This document shows positions 9,842-19,383 of a DNA stretch of 64,000 nucleotides, in pieces (positions within the stretch are counted from its first letter, which is position 1; every line of letters starts with the position of its first letter). Position numbers and translations under genes: made by a program. The stretch lies in assembly GCA_026708085.1 (NCBI GenBank), contig JAPOVP010000079.1:45512-109511 (forward strand), written 5' to 3'. This stretch comes from Caldilineaceae bacterium. GTDB taxonomy: Bacteria > Chloroflexota > Anaerolineae > Caldilineales > Caldilineaceae. Below the pieces are notes generated by a model, which worked only from the letters and a program-made list of their open reading frames with translations, searched no databases and was not told the origin of the DNA.

Positions 9842-11665
9842 ATGAACCGTAGATTCTTGCTTGCCTTTGCGCTGATCGCTGCGCTTGTCATCAGCGCCTG
9901 CGGCGCACCGGCCGCCGACATGGGCGGCGGCGAGGCGGCTCCGGCCGCTGCGGAGGAAGAAACGGCTCCAGCGGGAACAGGTGTAGCCGAATTCCATCCG
10001 GCTTGGCCCTATGCGCCTCCCCCTACAGGCCACTTCAACACCTGGGTTACCAACGGCATGACCTTGGGTATCTACCGCGCCCTGATGGAACCGCCTTTGT
10101 TCATGTTCCTTTGGGCCGACGGAAGCTGGATGCCGGTCGCCGGTGAGTCCTGGGAATGGGTAGACGATGTCACCTTGCGCGTCAGTCTGATTCAGGGCGC
10201 GCAATGGAGCGACGGCAGCGACTTCACTTCGCAGGACGTCGTCGATACGCTCTCCATCTCCCGTCTGCTCAGTCAGACTGTCTGGCGTTTCCTGGATGAC
10301 GTACAGGCCGTGGATGACCATACCGTCGACTTCATTCTCAGTGGCCCGTCGACAACCGTGCCCCGCCGTGTGCTGCGCGAGGTACATATTACCGCCTCCT
10401 CGGTCTACGGCGACTTTGCCCAGCGCACCCGCGATCTGGTCGAGGCCGGCATGACCAACGAGGACGACAACTGGAAGCAGCTGCTGCAGGAGTTCAATGA
10501 GCTCCGCCCGGACGAAATGGTTGTCTTGGGGCCGTATGCGATCGACCCCGCCAGCATCACCGAGTCCCAGATGATTCTCAACAAGGTTGAGACCTCCTAC
10601 TGGGCTGACACTGTGCGCTTCGACCGCATGGTCAACTACAACGGTGAGACGCCGGTAGTTACTCCGCTCGTCCTCTCCGGCGACGTCGACTATGCTACGC
10701 ACGGCTTCCCGCCGGCCACAGAGCGCGAGTTCATTTCTCTGGGCTACCGCATCATCCGCCCTCCGATCTATGCCGGCCCGGCACTCTACTTCAACCACAC
10801 AATTCATCCTTTCCAGATGAAGGAAGTTCGGCAGGCCCTGGCTTATGCCATCAACTTTGAAGAGAATGCCTTCATATCCCTGGCCGAGTCCGGTGTGGCC
10901 CAGGCCTGCATGTGCGGCTTCTCCGACAATATGACGCCCCTGTGGTTGAGTGATGACACGCGCGCCAATCTGAACCCGTACAGCCAGGATCTGGAGAAGG
11001 CGGAAGAGCTATTGCTCGAAATCGGTTTCACTCGCGCCGACGACGGTGTTTGGTTGGACGACACCGGCGCCCGCATGGAGTGGGAGTTGACCGCGCCGAC
11101 CGAATATGCCGACTGGTCTGCCGCAGCCGAAAACGCGGCCGAGCAGTTGACCGCTTTCGGCTTCAAGACCAGCTTCCGCGGCGTAAACTTCCAGCAGCAT
11201 CCGATCGACATCAACGAAGGCAAGTTCCAATTGGCGATTCGTGGCTGGGGGGCAGGCAACCCTCACCCGTCCTTCTCCTACGAGAATGACTTCAGCACGC
11301 ACAATGCCGCCGCCACGGGCGTAGGCGCATCGGGCGCCGGCAGCATCGAGCTCCCGGGCATGTCCTTCGACCTGAACGTCAGTACAGACAGCGTCGGCGA
11401 CGTCGACCTGTGGGCTCTCACCAAGGAGGCCGGGTCCGGCGTTGACGCCGCTAAGCAAATCGCGGCGCTGGACAAGATCGCAATGGCCTACAACGAACTG
11501 CTGCCTCAGATTCCCCTGTGGGAGAAATATGGCAACAACCCGGTACCCAGCCGTTTTGCCAGCGGATGGCTGCCGGAGGGCGACCCGATTTACCTCAATA
11601 GCCCTTACGGTGACTCCTTCGTCGTCATCCAGATTCTGACCGGACAGCTTGGTCCGGCGGAATAG
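9842..11665 (+). CDS. Peptide ABC transporter substrate-binding lipoprotein (SBP family 5), copy 1
   Basis: RBS aaggagg then MNRRFLLAFALIAALVISACGAP lipobox; SBP_bac_5-like sequence; 607 aa, same length as copy 2. Confidence 0.92.
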   Translation: MNRRFLLAFALIAALVISACGAPAADMGGGEAAPAAAEEETAPAGTGVAEFHPAWPYAPPPTGHFNTWVTNGMTLGIYRALMEPPLFMFLWADGSWMPVAGESWEWVDDVTLRVSLIQGAQWSDGSDFTSQDVVDTLSISRLLSQTVWRFLDDVQAVDDHTVDFILSGPSTTVPRRVLREVHITASSVYGDFAQRTRDLVEAGMTNEDDNWKQLLQEFNELRPDEMVVLGPYAIDPASITESQMILNKVETSYWADTVRFDRMVNYNGETPVVTPLVLSGDVDYATHGFPPATEREFISLGYRIIRPPIYAGPALYFNHTIHPFQMKEVRQALAYAINFEENAFISLAESGVAQACMCGFSDNMTPLWLSDDTRANLNPYSQDLEKAEELLLEIGFTRADDGVWLDDTGARMEWELTAPTEYADWSAAAENAAEQLTAFGFKTSFRGVNFQQHPIDINEGKFQLAIRGWGAGNPHPSFSYENDFSTHNAAATGVGASGAGSIELPGMSFDLNVSTDSVGDVDLWALTKEAGSGVDAAKQIAALDKIAMAYNELLPQIPLWEKYGNNPVPSRFASGWLPEGDPIYLNSPYGDSFVVIQILTGQLGPAE

Positions 11666-11751
11666 GTGATACGGCAAAGTTTGTCTTGCGGTAAGACAAG
11701 GGTAGTTAGGGCCGCCCCAGAGGTTGCGGCAGAAGAGGCAGGCGAAGGGAT

Positions 11752-11905
11752 GTGGAGAAGAGGTCTGCCGAACTGTTGGATATCGTCGAGCTGGCGCCGG
11801 CATCGGACTTTCTCGACAAGTACCCTCACCGGCTGAGCGGTGGTCTGCGTCAGCGCGTTTCAATAGCATGGGCATTGACGGTGGAGCCGAAGTTCACCGT
11901 CGCCC
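11752..11905 (+). pseudogene. Internal fragment of an oppF-like ATPase gene
   Basis: [48 protein letters not shown] versus intact OppF [48 protein letters not shown]; no Walker A or Walker B regions. Confidence 0.85.
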
Positions 11906-11945
11906 GCCCGCCGAGTCATGGGGTTAAAGGCACAGCAGGAAAAAC

Positions 11946-12137
11946 ATGGATCCATTTCTTGGTAGGGCGGCCTTTCACATCGGGTTCTACATTGCCTTCG
12001 TAGCCGGCGCCCTTCTGCTTATCCTGAAAAAGGGGACCGCCGAATACGTTATTACCCAGTTCACTCTGGGCGTCGGGCTCGTATATCTGTTGTTGGTAGT
12101 AATTCTTGTGCAGTGGGGAAAGCGGAGAGAGCAGTGA
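11946..12137 (+). CDS. Small membrane protein (63 aa), intact copy
   Basis: MDPFLGRAAFHIGFYIAFVAGALLLILKKGTAEYVITQFTLGVGLVYLLLVVILVQWGKRREQ; two predicted TM segments; conserved position before the SBP gene in both duplicated units. Confidence 0.6.
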   Translation: MDPFLGRAAFHIGFYIAFVAGALLLILKKGTAEYVITQFTLGVGLVYLLLVVILVQWGKRREQ

Positions 12138-12235
12138 TCCGCGTAAGCATGCGCTCTGCAGGTGCCACAGCGCGCGGTCGCGCTCACTATCGCTCCTACT
12201 CCTCAGAAACTCAAATATCCTAAGGAGGATACAGA

Positions 12236-14059
12236 ATGAACCGAAGATTTTGGCTGGTTATTGCTCTGATCGCGGCCTTGGCCATCAGCGCGTGCGGCGC
12301 GCCGGCGGCCGATATGGGCGGCGGCGAGGCGGCTCCGGCCGCTGCGGAGGAAGAGGCTGCTCCGGCCGGAACCGGCGTAGCTGAGTTCCATCCGGCCTGG
12401 CCCTACGCGCCGCCCCCCACGGGCCACTTCAACACCTGGGTCACGAACGGAATGACCCTGGGCATCTACCGCGCCCTGATGGAACCGCCGTTGTTCATGT
12501 TCTTGTGGGCCGACGGCAGCTGGCTGCCGGTGGCCGGTGAGGACTGGGAGTGGGTCGATGACGTCACCTTGCGCGTCAATCTGATCCAGGGCGCGAGCTG
12601 GAGTGACGGCAGCGCCTTCACTTCGCAGGACGTTGTCGATACATTCTCCATCTCCCGTCTGCTCAGCCAGACGGTCTGGCGCTTCCTCGACGACGTGCAG
12701 GCCGTTGACGATCACACCGTCGACTTCGTCCTCAGCGGTCCGTCCACCACCGTCCCCCGCCGTGTACTGCGCGAGGTGCACATCACGGCCTCCTCAGTCT
12801 ATGGCGACTTCGCCCAGCGCACCCGCGATCTGGTCGAGGGCGGCATGACCAATGAGGACGACGAATGGAAGCAGTTGTTGCAGGAGTTCAACGAGTTGCG
12901 CCCGGACGAAATGGTCGTCTTGGGGCCGTACGCGATCGACCCTGCCAGCATCACCGAGTCCCAGATGATTCTCAACAAGGTCGAGACTTCCTTCTGGGCC
13001 GACACCGTGCGCTTCGACCGCATGCTCAACTACAACGGTGAGACGCCGGTGGTTACGCCGCTCGTCCTTTCTGGCGACGTCGACTATGCTACGCACGGAT
13101 TCCCGCCAGCCACAGAGCGCGAGTTCATCTCTCTGGGCTACCGCATCATCCGCGCTCCGATCTACGGCGGCCCGGCACTCTATTTCAACCACACCATCTA
13201 TCCCTTCAACGTAAAAGAAGTGCGTCAGGCCCTGGCCTACGCCATCAACTTTGAAGAGAACGCCTATATCTCGCTGGCCGAATCGGGTGTGGCGCAGGAG
13301 TGCATGTGCGGCTTCTCGGACAACATTACGCCTCTGTGGCTGAGTGACGATGCGCGCGCCAGCTTGGATCCGTACAGCCAGGATCTGGAGAAGGCGGAGC
13401 AGATGTTGCTCGACATCGGTTTCACTCGCGCCGACGACGGTGTCTGGGTTGACGACACCGGCGCCCGCATGGAGTGGGAGCTGACCGCACCGGCAGAGTA
13501 CGCCGACTGGTCTGCCGCAGCTGAAAACGTGGCCGAGCAGTTGACTGCCTTCGGATTCCAGACCAGCTTCCGAGGTGTCAACTTCCAGCAGCATCCGATC
13601 GACGTGAATGAGGGCAAATTCCAGTTGGCGATTCGCGGCTGGGGCGCTGGCAACCCGCACCCGTCCTTCTCCTATGAGAATGACTTCAGCACGCACAACG
13701 CCGCCGCCACGGGTGTAGGCGCGTCGGGCGCCGGTAGCATCGAACTGCCCGGCATGTCCTTCGACCTGAACGTCAGCACCGACAGCGTTGGCGATGTCGA
13801 CCTGTGGGCGCTGACCAAGGAGGCCGGCTCAGGTGGTGACGCCGCCATGCAGATTGCGGCGCTCGACAAGATCGCTATGGCCTATAACGAACTGCTGCCG
13901 CAGATTCCTCTGTGGGAGCGCTACGGCAACAACCCGGTGCCCAGCCGCTTTGCCAGTGGTTGGCTGCCCGAAGGCGACCCGATCTACGTCAACAGCCCTT
14001 ACGCCGACTCCTTCGTCGTAATTCAGATTCTGACCGGACAGTTAGGCCCGGCGGAATAG
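12236..14059 (+). CDS. Peptide ABC transporter substrate-binding lipoprotein (SBP family 5), copy 2
   Basis: Nearly identical to the 9842-11665 product; same RBS context and lipobox. Confidence 0.92.
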   Translation: MNRRFWLVIALIAALAISACGAPAADMGGGEAAPAAAEEEAAPAGTGVAEFHPAWPYAPPPTGHFNTWVTNGMTLGIYRALMEPPLFMFLWADGSWLPVAGEDWEWVDDVTLRVNLIQGASWSDGSAFTSQDVVDTFSISRLLSQTVWRFLDDVQAVDDHTVDFVLSGPSTTVPRRVLREVHITASSVYGDFAQRTRDLVEGGMTNEDDEWKQLLQEFNELRPDEMVVLGPYAIDPASITESQMILNKVETSFWADTVRFDRMLNYNGETPVVTPLVLSGDVDYATHGFPPATEREFISLGYRIIRAPIYGGPALYFNHTIYPFNVKEVRQALAYAINFEENAYISLAESGVAQECMCGFSDNITPLWLSDDARASLDPYSQDLEKAEQMLLDIGFTRADDGVWVDDTGARMEWELTAPAEYADWSAAAENVAEQLTAFGFQTSFRGVNFQQHPIDVNEGKFQLAIRGWGAGNPHPSFSYENDFSTHNAAATGVGASGAGSIELPGMSFDLNVSTDSVGDVDLWALTKEAGSGGDAAMQIAALDKIAMAYNELLPQIPLWERYGNNPVPSRFASGWLPEGDPIYVNSPYADSFVVIQILTGQLGPAE

Positions 14060-14099
14060 GCGATACGGCAGAGCTGGTTTTGTGGTAGAATAAGTGTAG

Positions 14100-14136
14100 T
14101 TAGGGCCGGCACCCCTGTGTCGGCCCTATTCTTTCA
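14100..14136 (+). terminator. Probable Rho-independent terminator after SBP copy 2
   Basis: TAGGGCCGGCACCCCTGTGTCGGCCCTATTCTTTC stem-loop followed by T-rich stretch. Confidence 0.6.
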
Positions 14137-14206
14137 ACACCGGCGCACGGTCAGGCCCGCCGACAAGAAAACCGGATACAACGCCTGCGCCACGAGGGAG
14201 AACAGT

Positions 14207-15046
14207 ATGAACACAGATTTGACCCAGGACCAGATCGACTCCTATCGGCAAAACGGGTTCGTGGTCCTTCACGACTTCCTCACGCCAGAGGAATTGGAGA
14301 CCTGGCGGCAGGCGGTTGACGGGGCCGTGCGTCAACGTGGAAAGCAGAAGATGTTCAATAAGGAAGTGGACGAAGACCAGGAAGAAACTTACTACGACTT
14401 CGTCTTTGTTCAGCGTATCAACCTGTGGCAGGACAGTCTGGACGTTCGGCGGCTGATTCTGGACCCCCGTCTGGGCAGGATGGCCTCAGATCTGGCCGGG
14501 GTGGAAGGCGTACGCATCTGGCATGACCAGGCGTTGATCAAGCAGCCGTGGGCCAACCCCACCGGCTGGCATCTCGACAATCCATACTGGTCCTACTCGT
14601 CCCGCAAGACGCTCAGTCTCTGGGTCGCTCTCGACGACGCCACGCTGCAGAACGGCTGCCTCTACTTCCTGCCCGGCAGCCACAAGACAGCCACTTACGA
14701 CAACGCCGGCATCGGCGAAAACATCGGCGACATCTTTCGCGTCTACCCGCAGTGGCAAGACATCATGGCGGCCCCCGCCGAGATGAAAGCCGGTTCCGCC
14801 TCCTTTCACAACGGACTCATCGCCCACGGCGCCGGTGCCAACATGACCCCGGGCTGGCGGCGGGCCATGACCTGCGGCTTCATGCCCGACGGCTGCACCT
14901 TCAACGGCAAACAGAACATCCTCAATGATGAACAGTTCGCCAGCTATGAGATTGGCGACCTGCTCGACGACGACCGGCAGAACCCCCTCATCTTCCATCG
15001 CTCCAAGCCCTATGAGGAGAAACTGGCCGAACGATTCGCTCAGTGA
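14207..15046 (+). CDS. Phytanoyl-CoA dioxygenase (PhyH) family protein
   Basis: MNTDLTQDQIDSYRQNGFVVLHDFLTPEELETWR; GWHLDNPYWSY (HxD); LYFLPGSHK. Confidence 0.9.
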   Translation: MNTDLTQDQIDSYRQNGFVVLHDFLTPEELETWRQAVDGAVRQRGKQKMFNKEVDEDQEETYYDFVFVQRINLWQDSLDVRRLILDPRLGRMASDLAGVEGVRIWHDQALIKQPWANPTGWHLDNPYWSYSSRKTLSLWVALDDATLQNGCLYFLPGSHKTATYDNAGIGENIGDIFRVYPQWQDIMAAPAEMKAGSASFHNGLIAHGAGANMTPGWRRAMTCGFMPDGCTFNGKQNILNDEQFASYEIGDLLDDDRQNPLIFHRSKPYEEKLAERFAQ

Positions 15047-15358
15047 TAGTAGGTTGGGAGGTACCGGTCTTGAAATCGGCCCAGCGCTGATCATCCTTAC
15101 TGCCGGTCGGTACTCACTTTCCAACTTGGTTGTAATGAACTGTCTGAGATTGATAGTGTCCGAATTCGTGGACGCATTGCTTCAAGAGTATCTTCGTGAT
15201 AGAGACGTCTTTCTCGCCGATAGAAATCTAGAGGCGTAGGAGTGCCATTGAAAGTCTGGGATTGGCTAGGATTGAATCTGCTCATACTTCGAAAGGGTCG
15301 GTGAGTTTAGGTTTGCAAAACTGATACAGAGAAATCTCCCCCCAAAAAGACGTTCTGG

Positions 15359-15420
15359 CGCGACGTTTGTAGACTTCACGCGACATTTGCAGACTTAGCG
15401 CGACAAAATGCGAGCTGAAC
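15359..15420. repeat. Three direct repeats with 20 bp period (CGCGACRTTTGYAGACTTMR)
   Basis: cgcgacgtttgtagacttca / cgcgacatttgcagacttag / cgcgacaaaatgcgagctga starting at 15359, 15379 and 15399. Confidence 0.75.
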
Positions 15421-15651
15421 ACCTGACACATGTATCGGTTTTGTGCAAGACATCGTAGTGCTGCCTGAGTAAAGTAAAGTTGGCTCCTGTGGGTCATTTG
15501 AGCCCCCGCGCTTAGGGTACGATTCCCCCGGAATCCAGCTCGGCGCCGATTGACACTTCTTACCTGCTATGCTAGCATTCCCGTCATTCCTGTTTACCCT
15601 CCCGCCGCACACCGACTATACGAATATACTCCACTTTGAGGAGGATGCTCC

Positions 15652-16650
15652 GTGCTGAACGTAGCAATTATTGGAATGGGGAACATCGGCCGTACACATG
15701 CCGGTGTCTACCAGGCCAGCGAACGCGCGCACCTTGCTGCCGTATGTGACATGGACAAGAGCATAGCAGACGCGGCAGCAGAGCGCTTTGCCGTACCAGC
15801 CTACTACAGCGTATCAGAGCTGCTCGACAACGTTGAACTGAACGCCGTCAGTGTCACCACCGCGGGGCCGGAAAACGGCGGCCATCACTACGAGCCTGTA
15901 ATGCAGTGCTTCGATGCGGGGCTGCACGTATTATGCGAAAAACCGATCTCAAACAACATAGAGCATGCCCGCGAAATGGCTGCCAGGGCCGATGAGACCG
16001 GCCTCTACTTCGGCATCAACCTCAACCATCGTTTCGTGCCGCCGGCAGCCAGGGCCAGGCAGTGGGTCGAAGAAGGCAGGTTGGGCGATCTGCTGCTCAT
16101 AAACATGACGATGTGGATCGGTAATCCAAATGACACCTCGCCCTGGTTTCACATTCGCGCCCTCCATCCCCATAGTCTCGACATCATGCGCTACTTCTGT
16201 GGTGACGTGAAGCGCGTCCATGCCTTCTTCAACCAGGCCCCGGGGCGGGTCTGTTTTTCAAATGCCCAGGTGAACCTGGAGTTTGCCAATGGGGTCGTCG
16301 GCCACCTTACAGGCAGCTATGACACCAACCCGCGCCACAATCTGGAACGTTGCGAGGTGATGGGGACGGCCGGCCGCTTTGTGCTCGACAACCTCTACCA
16401 GGAGTTGACGCTCTACCCCCGCCAGAGCGAAGAGTTGACCGTCGTGCGCAACAGCATCATGGGCGGTCTCAGCGGCTTTGACGCCACGTTCACCAACCGC
16501 ATCAATCGCTGGATCGAACAGGTGGACGAGGGTGTGCCGCGTGATGAAATCGAGGCCTCCGGCCGAGAAGGGCTGGCCGTGCAGGAGATCATTGAGGCGG
16601 CAATCCGTTCTCACCATAGTGGAAAAGCGGAGGAAGTTCCGGCCGTCTGA
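15652..16650 (+). CDS. Gfo/Idh/MocA family oxidoreductase
   Basis: NVAIIGMGNIGRTHAGVYQ Rossmann; LHVLCEKPISNN; GTG start with gaggagg RBS. Confidence 0.9.
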   Translation: MLNVAIIGMGNIGRTHAGVYQASERAHLAAVCDMDKSIADAAAERFAVPAYYSVSELLDNVELNAVSVTTAGPENGGHHYEPVMQCFDAGLHVLCEKPISNNIEHAREMAARADETGLYFGINLNHRFVPPAARARQWVEEGRLGDLLLINMTMWIGNPNDTSPWFHIRALHPHSLDIMRYFCGDVKRVHAFFNQAPGRVCFSNAQVNLEFANGVVGHLTGSYDTNPRHNLERCEVMGTAGRFVLDNLYQELTLYPRQSEELTVVRNSIMGGLSGFDATFTNRINRWIEQVDEGVPRDEIEASGREGLAVQEIIEAAIRSHHSGKAEEVPAV

Positions 16651-16757
16651 GGACTTTGTAGGCCGCTGAATGTGCGATGAGCCTGAGTGCCTTGTTCTGA
16701 GTTCCGGCCGGGCCAAGCTGGCGCCTATGAACAACTGGATGGGGAGCAAGAGCTGAA

Positions 16758-17543
16758 GTGAAGAATTCCTTAGAGACTCAGGAGTTGCTGGAGCAACTCA
16801 ATCGTGATGGCTACATTCTCATTCCCAATGCATTGCCCCTGGAACGGGTAGAACAGTGGAAGACGGTCCTGTACGCTCTCTACGACCGCGGTGCCTATGA
16901 GATAAGTAACGGCGTGGGCAATGTTGCCTTCGAAAAGTTGCTTGCCCTGGAGCCGGAGCTGGCTGGGGAGCTTGTGGGGCACGAAAGCGTTGCCCCGTTC
17001 CTGCATGCAATAATGGGTAAGCAATGCCAACTGCGAAGCCTGCGGGCCCACGTCAACCCTGCCGCCTATTTGCAGGAATGGCACATGGATTTCTACGATT
17101 ACTACTATCAGGAAGAAAGGGCAGAGGCACAGAATCCAACGCACGGACTTTGCGTCAATTCGACCTTCTACTTGACAGATAATACCCCCGAGCGTGCCCG
17201 CCTTACATTCGTCAAAAACTATCTGGACCGCCCTGTACCGGAAAAGCTGATCCCATTCCTGCGCTACACTGAAGATCGAAGCGACCCCTTTCAGCGCTGG
17301 TGCGACGATCAGGAACTGGAGCATCTGCATCCGATGGCTGGCGACGCCGTTGTCTTCTACAGCCACGTTCCCCATCAGGGCGCCAAGATAGGACCGGATC
17401 CGGAAGGCGAGATCCGAGCAAACGTCGTTCTGCACTACCAGCAGAACCCGATGTTTCCCGGAATCAGGTTCGTCAGCAATCCCCAATTCACACTAGATAC
17501 ACTGGGTTACGCAGGCACATTTCCATTTGCCGAGCAAGATTAG
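16758..17543 (+). CDS. Phytanoyl-CoA dioxygenase (PhyH) family protein
   Basis: LLEQLNRDGYILIPNALPLERVEQWK; EWHMDFYDYYY (HxD); AVVFYSHVPHQG; GTG start. Confidence 0.82.
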   Translation: MKNSLETQELLEQLNRDGYILIPNALPLERVEQWKTVLYALYDRGAYEISNGVGNVAFEKLLALEPELAGELVGHESVAPFLHAIMGKQCQLRSLRAHVNPAAYLQEWHMDFYDYYYQEERAEAQNPTHGLCVNSTFYLTDNTPERARLTFVKNYLDRPVPEKLIPFLRYTEDRSDPFQRWCDDQELEHLHPMAGDAVVFYSHVPHQGAKIGPDPEGEIRANVVLHYQQNPMFPGIRFVSNPQFTLDTLGYAGTFPFAEQD

Positions 17544-17587
17544 CGGCATCTCCGATACAATTCAGACTGAACGAAAGGAAAAAATCG

Positions 17588-19318
17588 ATGAAACGTTTTC
17601 GAACAATCCTCGGCCTGATTCTCCTGTTATCGCTTGTCCTAGTGGCGGCTTGCGGTGCACCCGCAGACGGCGGGATGGCGGCTGAAGAAGCCCCGGCTGC
17701 AGAAGAAGCTGCAGCCGACGATGAAGTGGTCGAAATCGAGGAGACGGAAGAAGAGACGATGGCGCTGAGCGGCGAAATCGTCGTCAGCATTGCCTCCAAC
17801 GACGTCCAGACCTACCAGGCCATTGCCGACGCCTACATGGAGTTGCATCCGGACGTGAACGTCCTGATTGAACTGAAGGCGCCTGGCGTTGATGCCTATC
17901 TGCAGTGGATTCGCACGCAGTTCACCTCGGAAGTGCCGCGTGTGTCGATCATCGAGTCACCCCATCTACGCGAATTCGCTCAGGAAGGGCGGCTGATTGA
18001 CTGGGGCCCATACCTCAACAAAGAAAACCCCTACACGGGCGAGAAGTGGGAAAACAGCTTTGAAACGTGGGGGCTGAATCTGGTGCGTGATCCCAATACC
18101 GGCCAGATGTTCACTATGCCTTACATGTCGGTGCAGACCTTCTGGCTGTACAACAAGGCTCTCTTCGAACAGGCCGGCATTACCGATGTACCTCCGCAGC
18201 CGACTTGGGACCAGTTTGTCGGGTGGAATGAGATGCTGCGAGACTCGGGCGTCATTCCCATCGCCATGGAAGGCACGACCGAGCAGATCTGGGGCGGCGG
18301 CCGTATGCCCTGGCTGATGCGTTCGGCGATGGACCAGTATCACCGCGACGAACTGGAGATCATCCAGTGCCAGGAAGGGGACTGGTGCTTCCGCGAGGGC
18401 ATTGACGATGTGTGGACATACGATCCCACCGACGTGCGCAATGACGATCCGGACCGCGTCTCCGTCAACATCGCCCGCCATCTGGCCGCCTTGCGCGACG
18501 GCTCTATCAATTTCAACAATGAATGCACAGTCGAGATGATGACGAATATCGGACGCGTCTTCCAGACGGCAAACGGATTCGTGCCCGAAGGATGGACCGG
18601 CATGGCCGATGCCTATCCGCTCTTCCTGACGCAAAAGGCGGCCATGCGCATGGTGCATGGCGGCATCTACACCAGCTTGCCGAAAGACATTCGCGCTCTC
18701 GCCCAGGGCGAGTATGGCGGTAAGGCTGAAGTAACGGAAGAAGACTCGGCCGCTGCAGTCGAGTTTGAGTACGGGCGCTTCGCTTTCCCCAATATTGAAG
18801 GCCCATGTGTGCAGGGAACTGCGCGCGCCAATGAGTTGACGCAGGGTTACCTGGCACTGCCCGTGAAGGACCGGGTCCAAAACGACCTGGAAGTTGACTT
18901 CGTCATGTTCTGGACCAGTCCCCAGGGTATGCAAATCTTCCTGGAAAACAAGCTTGATCCCGAAAACCTGCAGGGTGGCATCGCAGGTCCGCCGTTGATC
19001 AGAAACGTGACGCTTCCTGGCGAATGGGAGGAAGTATTCGCCCAAAGCGTTTTCGTCGGCAACTATGAAAAGCCCGGCGCACCCGGCGATGCAGTAGCGC
19101 GCGGCTTTTTTAAGTACGAGGAGACGAAGCGCGAGTGGTCGATCATGGTGCAGGAGTTCTTCGAGGGCAAGATAACGGCCGAACAGTTTGCGGAAAGCTA
19201 CCAGGCTCTGCTCGAGGACAACTTTGACGGCCTGCTTGAGTACCTTAACCTGACGCACGAGGATCTGGACAATCCCGAGAAGCGCCCACCAGGTTGGGTC
19301 GCGGCTGGTCCCTACTAG
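17588..19318 (+). CDS. Extracellular (sugar-type) ABC transporter substrate-binding lipoprotein
   Basis: MKRFRTILGLILLLSLVLVAACGAP lipobox; SBP family 1-like body; followed by MalF- and MalG-type permeases. ATG at 17588 preferred over 17300. Confidence 0.88.
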   Translation: MKRFRTILGLILLLSLVLVAACGAPADGGMAAEEAPAAEEAAADDEVVEIEETEEETMALSGEIVVSIASNDVQTYQAIADAYMELHPDVNVLIELKAPGVDAYLQWIRTQFTSEVPRVSIIESPHLREFAQEGRLIDWGPYLNKENPYTGEKWENSFETWGLNLVRDPNTGQMFTMPYMSVQTFWLYNKALFEQAGITDVPPQPTWDQFVGWNEMLRDSGVIPIAMEGTTEQIWGGGRMPWLMRSAMDQYHRDELEIIQCQEGDWCFREGIDDVWTYDPTDVRNDDPDRVSVNIARHLAALRDGSINFNNECTVEMMTNIGRVFQTANGFVPEGWTGMADAYPLFLTQKAAMRMVHGGIYTSLPKDIRALAQGEYGGKAEVTEEDSAAAVEFEYGRFAFPNIEGPCVQGTARANELTQGYLALPVKDRVQNDLEVDFVMFWTSPQGMQIFLENKLDPENLQGGIAGPPLIRNVTLPGEWEEVFAQSVFVGNYEKPGAPGDAVARGFFKYEETKREWSIMVQEFFEGKITAEQFAESYQALLEDNFDGLLEYLNLTHEDLDNPEKRPPGWVAAGPY

Positions 19319-19383
19319 AGAGTTGGGTTGCACCACAATCGTAGGCCGGGAGAGGAGGCATCAGCCTCTACGAACGACAGTTT

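Noticed and set aside
11724-12003. Functional second OppF ATPase
   Set aside because: Only the segment around the LSGG signature is present; Walker A and Walker B are missing, so it is a remnant
14100-14136. Regulatory riboswitch after SBP copy 2
   Set aside because: Simple GC stem plus T-rich tail between gene units is adequately explained as a terminator
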